A program made the translations under genes and the position numbers. Shown here piece by piece: positions 63,440 through 64,000 of a stretch of 64,000 bases of DNA; position 1 is the first letter of the stretch; the number at the start of each line of letters is the position of its first letter. Where the stretch lies: NCBI GenBank assembly GCA_012845835.1, contig JABAKD010000023.1, forward strand, positions 4,984,793-5,048,792, in the 5' to 3' direction. The stretch comes from Undaria pinnatifida. Its lineage: Eukaryota > Sar > Phaeophyceae > Laminariales > Alariaceae. A model generated the notes under the pieces. The model saw nothing but the letters and a program-made list of their open reading frames with translations, was not told the DNA's origin and searched no databases.

Positions 63440-63840
63440 GATGAAAAAGGCGGGGCTCCCTGAGCTTTTTAGAGCCCCAAAACCCCTCCCTATACCAATT
63501 CCAAGTAATTGTCCCCAAAAACGGGGTTCTACTTGAAAAAGCCTTGACCCAATTTCGTCGGAATATCATTCTTGTTTCGGAGTTTATGTAGATTGGCATT
63601 TTTTGGAAAACATACGTTAAGAAAATGGCGGGGCTCCTTAACCCCTTCAGAGACCCAAAACCCCTCCCTACACCAATTACAAGTAACTGTCCCCCAAAAC
63701 AGGTTTCTACTTGTAAAGGCGTTAAATTCATCGGAATGTCATTCTCGTTTCGGAGATCGTATATATATATTTGAAAGCTTTTTGTTCACCTCGGTCATGG
63801 GTTTGTTCATCGGATTGGCCTTTCACATTTAATGAAAAAA
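63440..63840 (+). repeat. TTAA-type MITEs and decayed satellite unit
   Basis: A worn copy (63450-63550) and a clear copy (63640-63726, ending GTAAAGGCGTTAA) of the TTAA element, interleaved with phrases of the 96-bp satellite (AATTTCGTCGGAATATCATTC, GGCGGGGCTCCTTAACCC). Confidence 0.65.
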
Positions 63841-64000
63841 AAGCTTGGATGAAGTTCCAGGGTGGAGCTCAAGTGGGGAAAAGGCGGAAGTAGCCTGAGA
63901 AACAACTGGTGCACCTCTATCATACCGTGTAAAATATTTTGTCCCATGACGATTCTTGAGCCTACCCGTGGAGAGGTACTACTCTGCATCTTGTACCTGC
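63841..64000. other. Window end, no gene recognised
   Basis: Contains GTGGTGCACCTCTATC-like sequence also seen at 44060 (GTGGTGCACCTCTATCGTAG), so the stretch after the satellite tail is shared between these loci. Confidence 0.4.

Overview
This is nuclear DNA of a eukaryote. It carries one very large intron-rich gene in a sea of short repeats. The signs are split kinesin motor exons joined by GT-AG introns, interstitial TTAGGG-type telomere repeats, poly(A)- and (AAC)n-tailed retroposons, TIR elements with TA, TTAA or 8-bp flanks, and GC-rich low-complexity coding sequence. TTAGGG telomeres, GC-rich multi-exon genes and kinesin-light-chain-type TPRs would suit a photosynthetic stramenopile such as a brown-algal relative, but that is a weak inference. 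A 500-N scaffold gap lies at 2345-2844.

The one gene I can support is on the minus strand, 43102 to about 11794. I assembled 15 exons (43102-40874, 40467-40201, 35170-34979, 34381-34222, 33437-33160, 32103-31975, 31019-30903, 30237-30130, 28458-28393, 27456-26752, 26451-19621, 18835-18773, 18025-17956, 17488-17364, 12048-11794). Every junction keeps frame, and the model encodes about 3864 residues. Domain order: disordered N-terminus with six copies of a basic/proline repeat; kinesin motor resembling the kinesin-12/KIF15 group (about residues 654-1095); coiled coil; Gly/Ser/Arg-rich segment; a 2277-codon exon of Ser/Ala/Glu-rich low complexity; then kinesin-light-chain-type 42-residue TPRs. 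A motor and light-chain-like TPRs therefore sit in one predicted polypeptide.

The introns hold decayed partial copies of neighbouring exons. Exon 3 has 2 extra copies and exon 5 has 4, all keeping the exon 3' side; exon 10 has 2 extra copies keeping the acceptor and exon 5' side. Intron 11 holds about 190 bp of telomeric repeat. Intron 14 holds a frameshifted fragment of a DEAD-box (PRP5/DDX46-like) helicase.

Flanks: 1-11.7 kb and 43.3-64 kb have no gene I can defend. They contain satellites (76-bp and 96-bp units, a (TTCGG)n block of about 950 bp), a polypurine domain (5.34-6.11 kb), hAT-like CAGGGCT elements, many ~88-bp TTAA-bounded elements resembling piggyBac MITEs, a 412-bp Tc1/mariner-like MITE, a 106-bp TIR element, two ~0.8-1.3 kb TIR elements, and at least four retroposon families. 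Several insertions can be proven inside the window from target-site duplications or paralogous empty sites. The new biology most worth checking is the kinesin-TPR fusion and its serial exon-boundary duplications.
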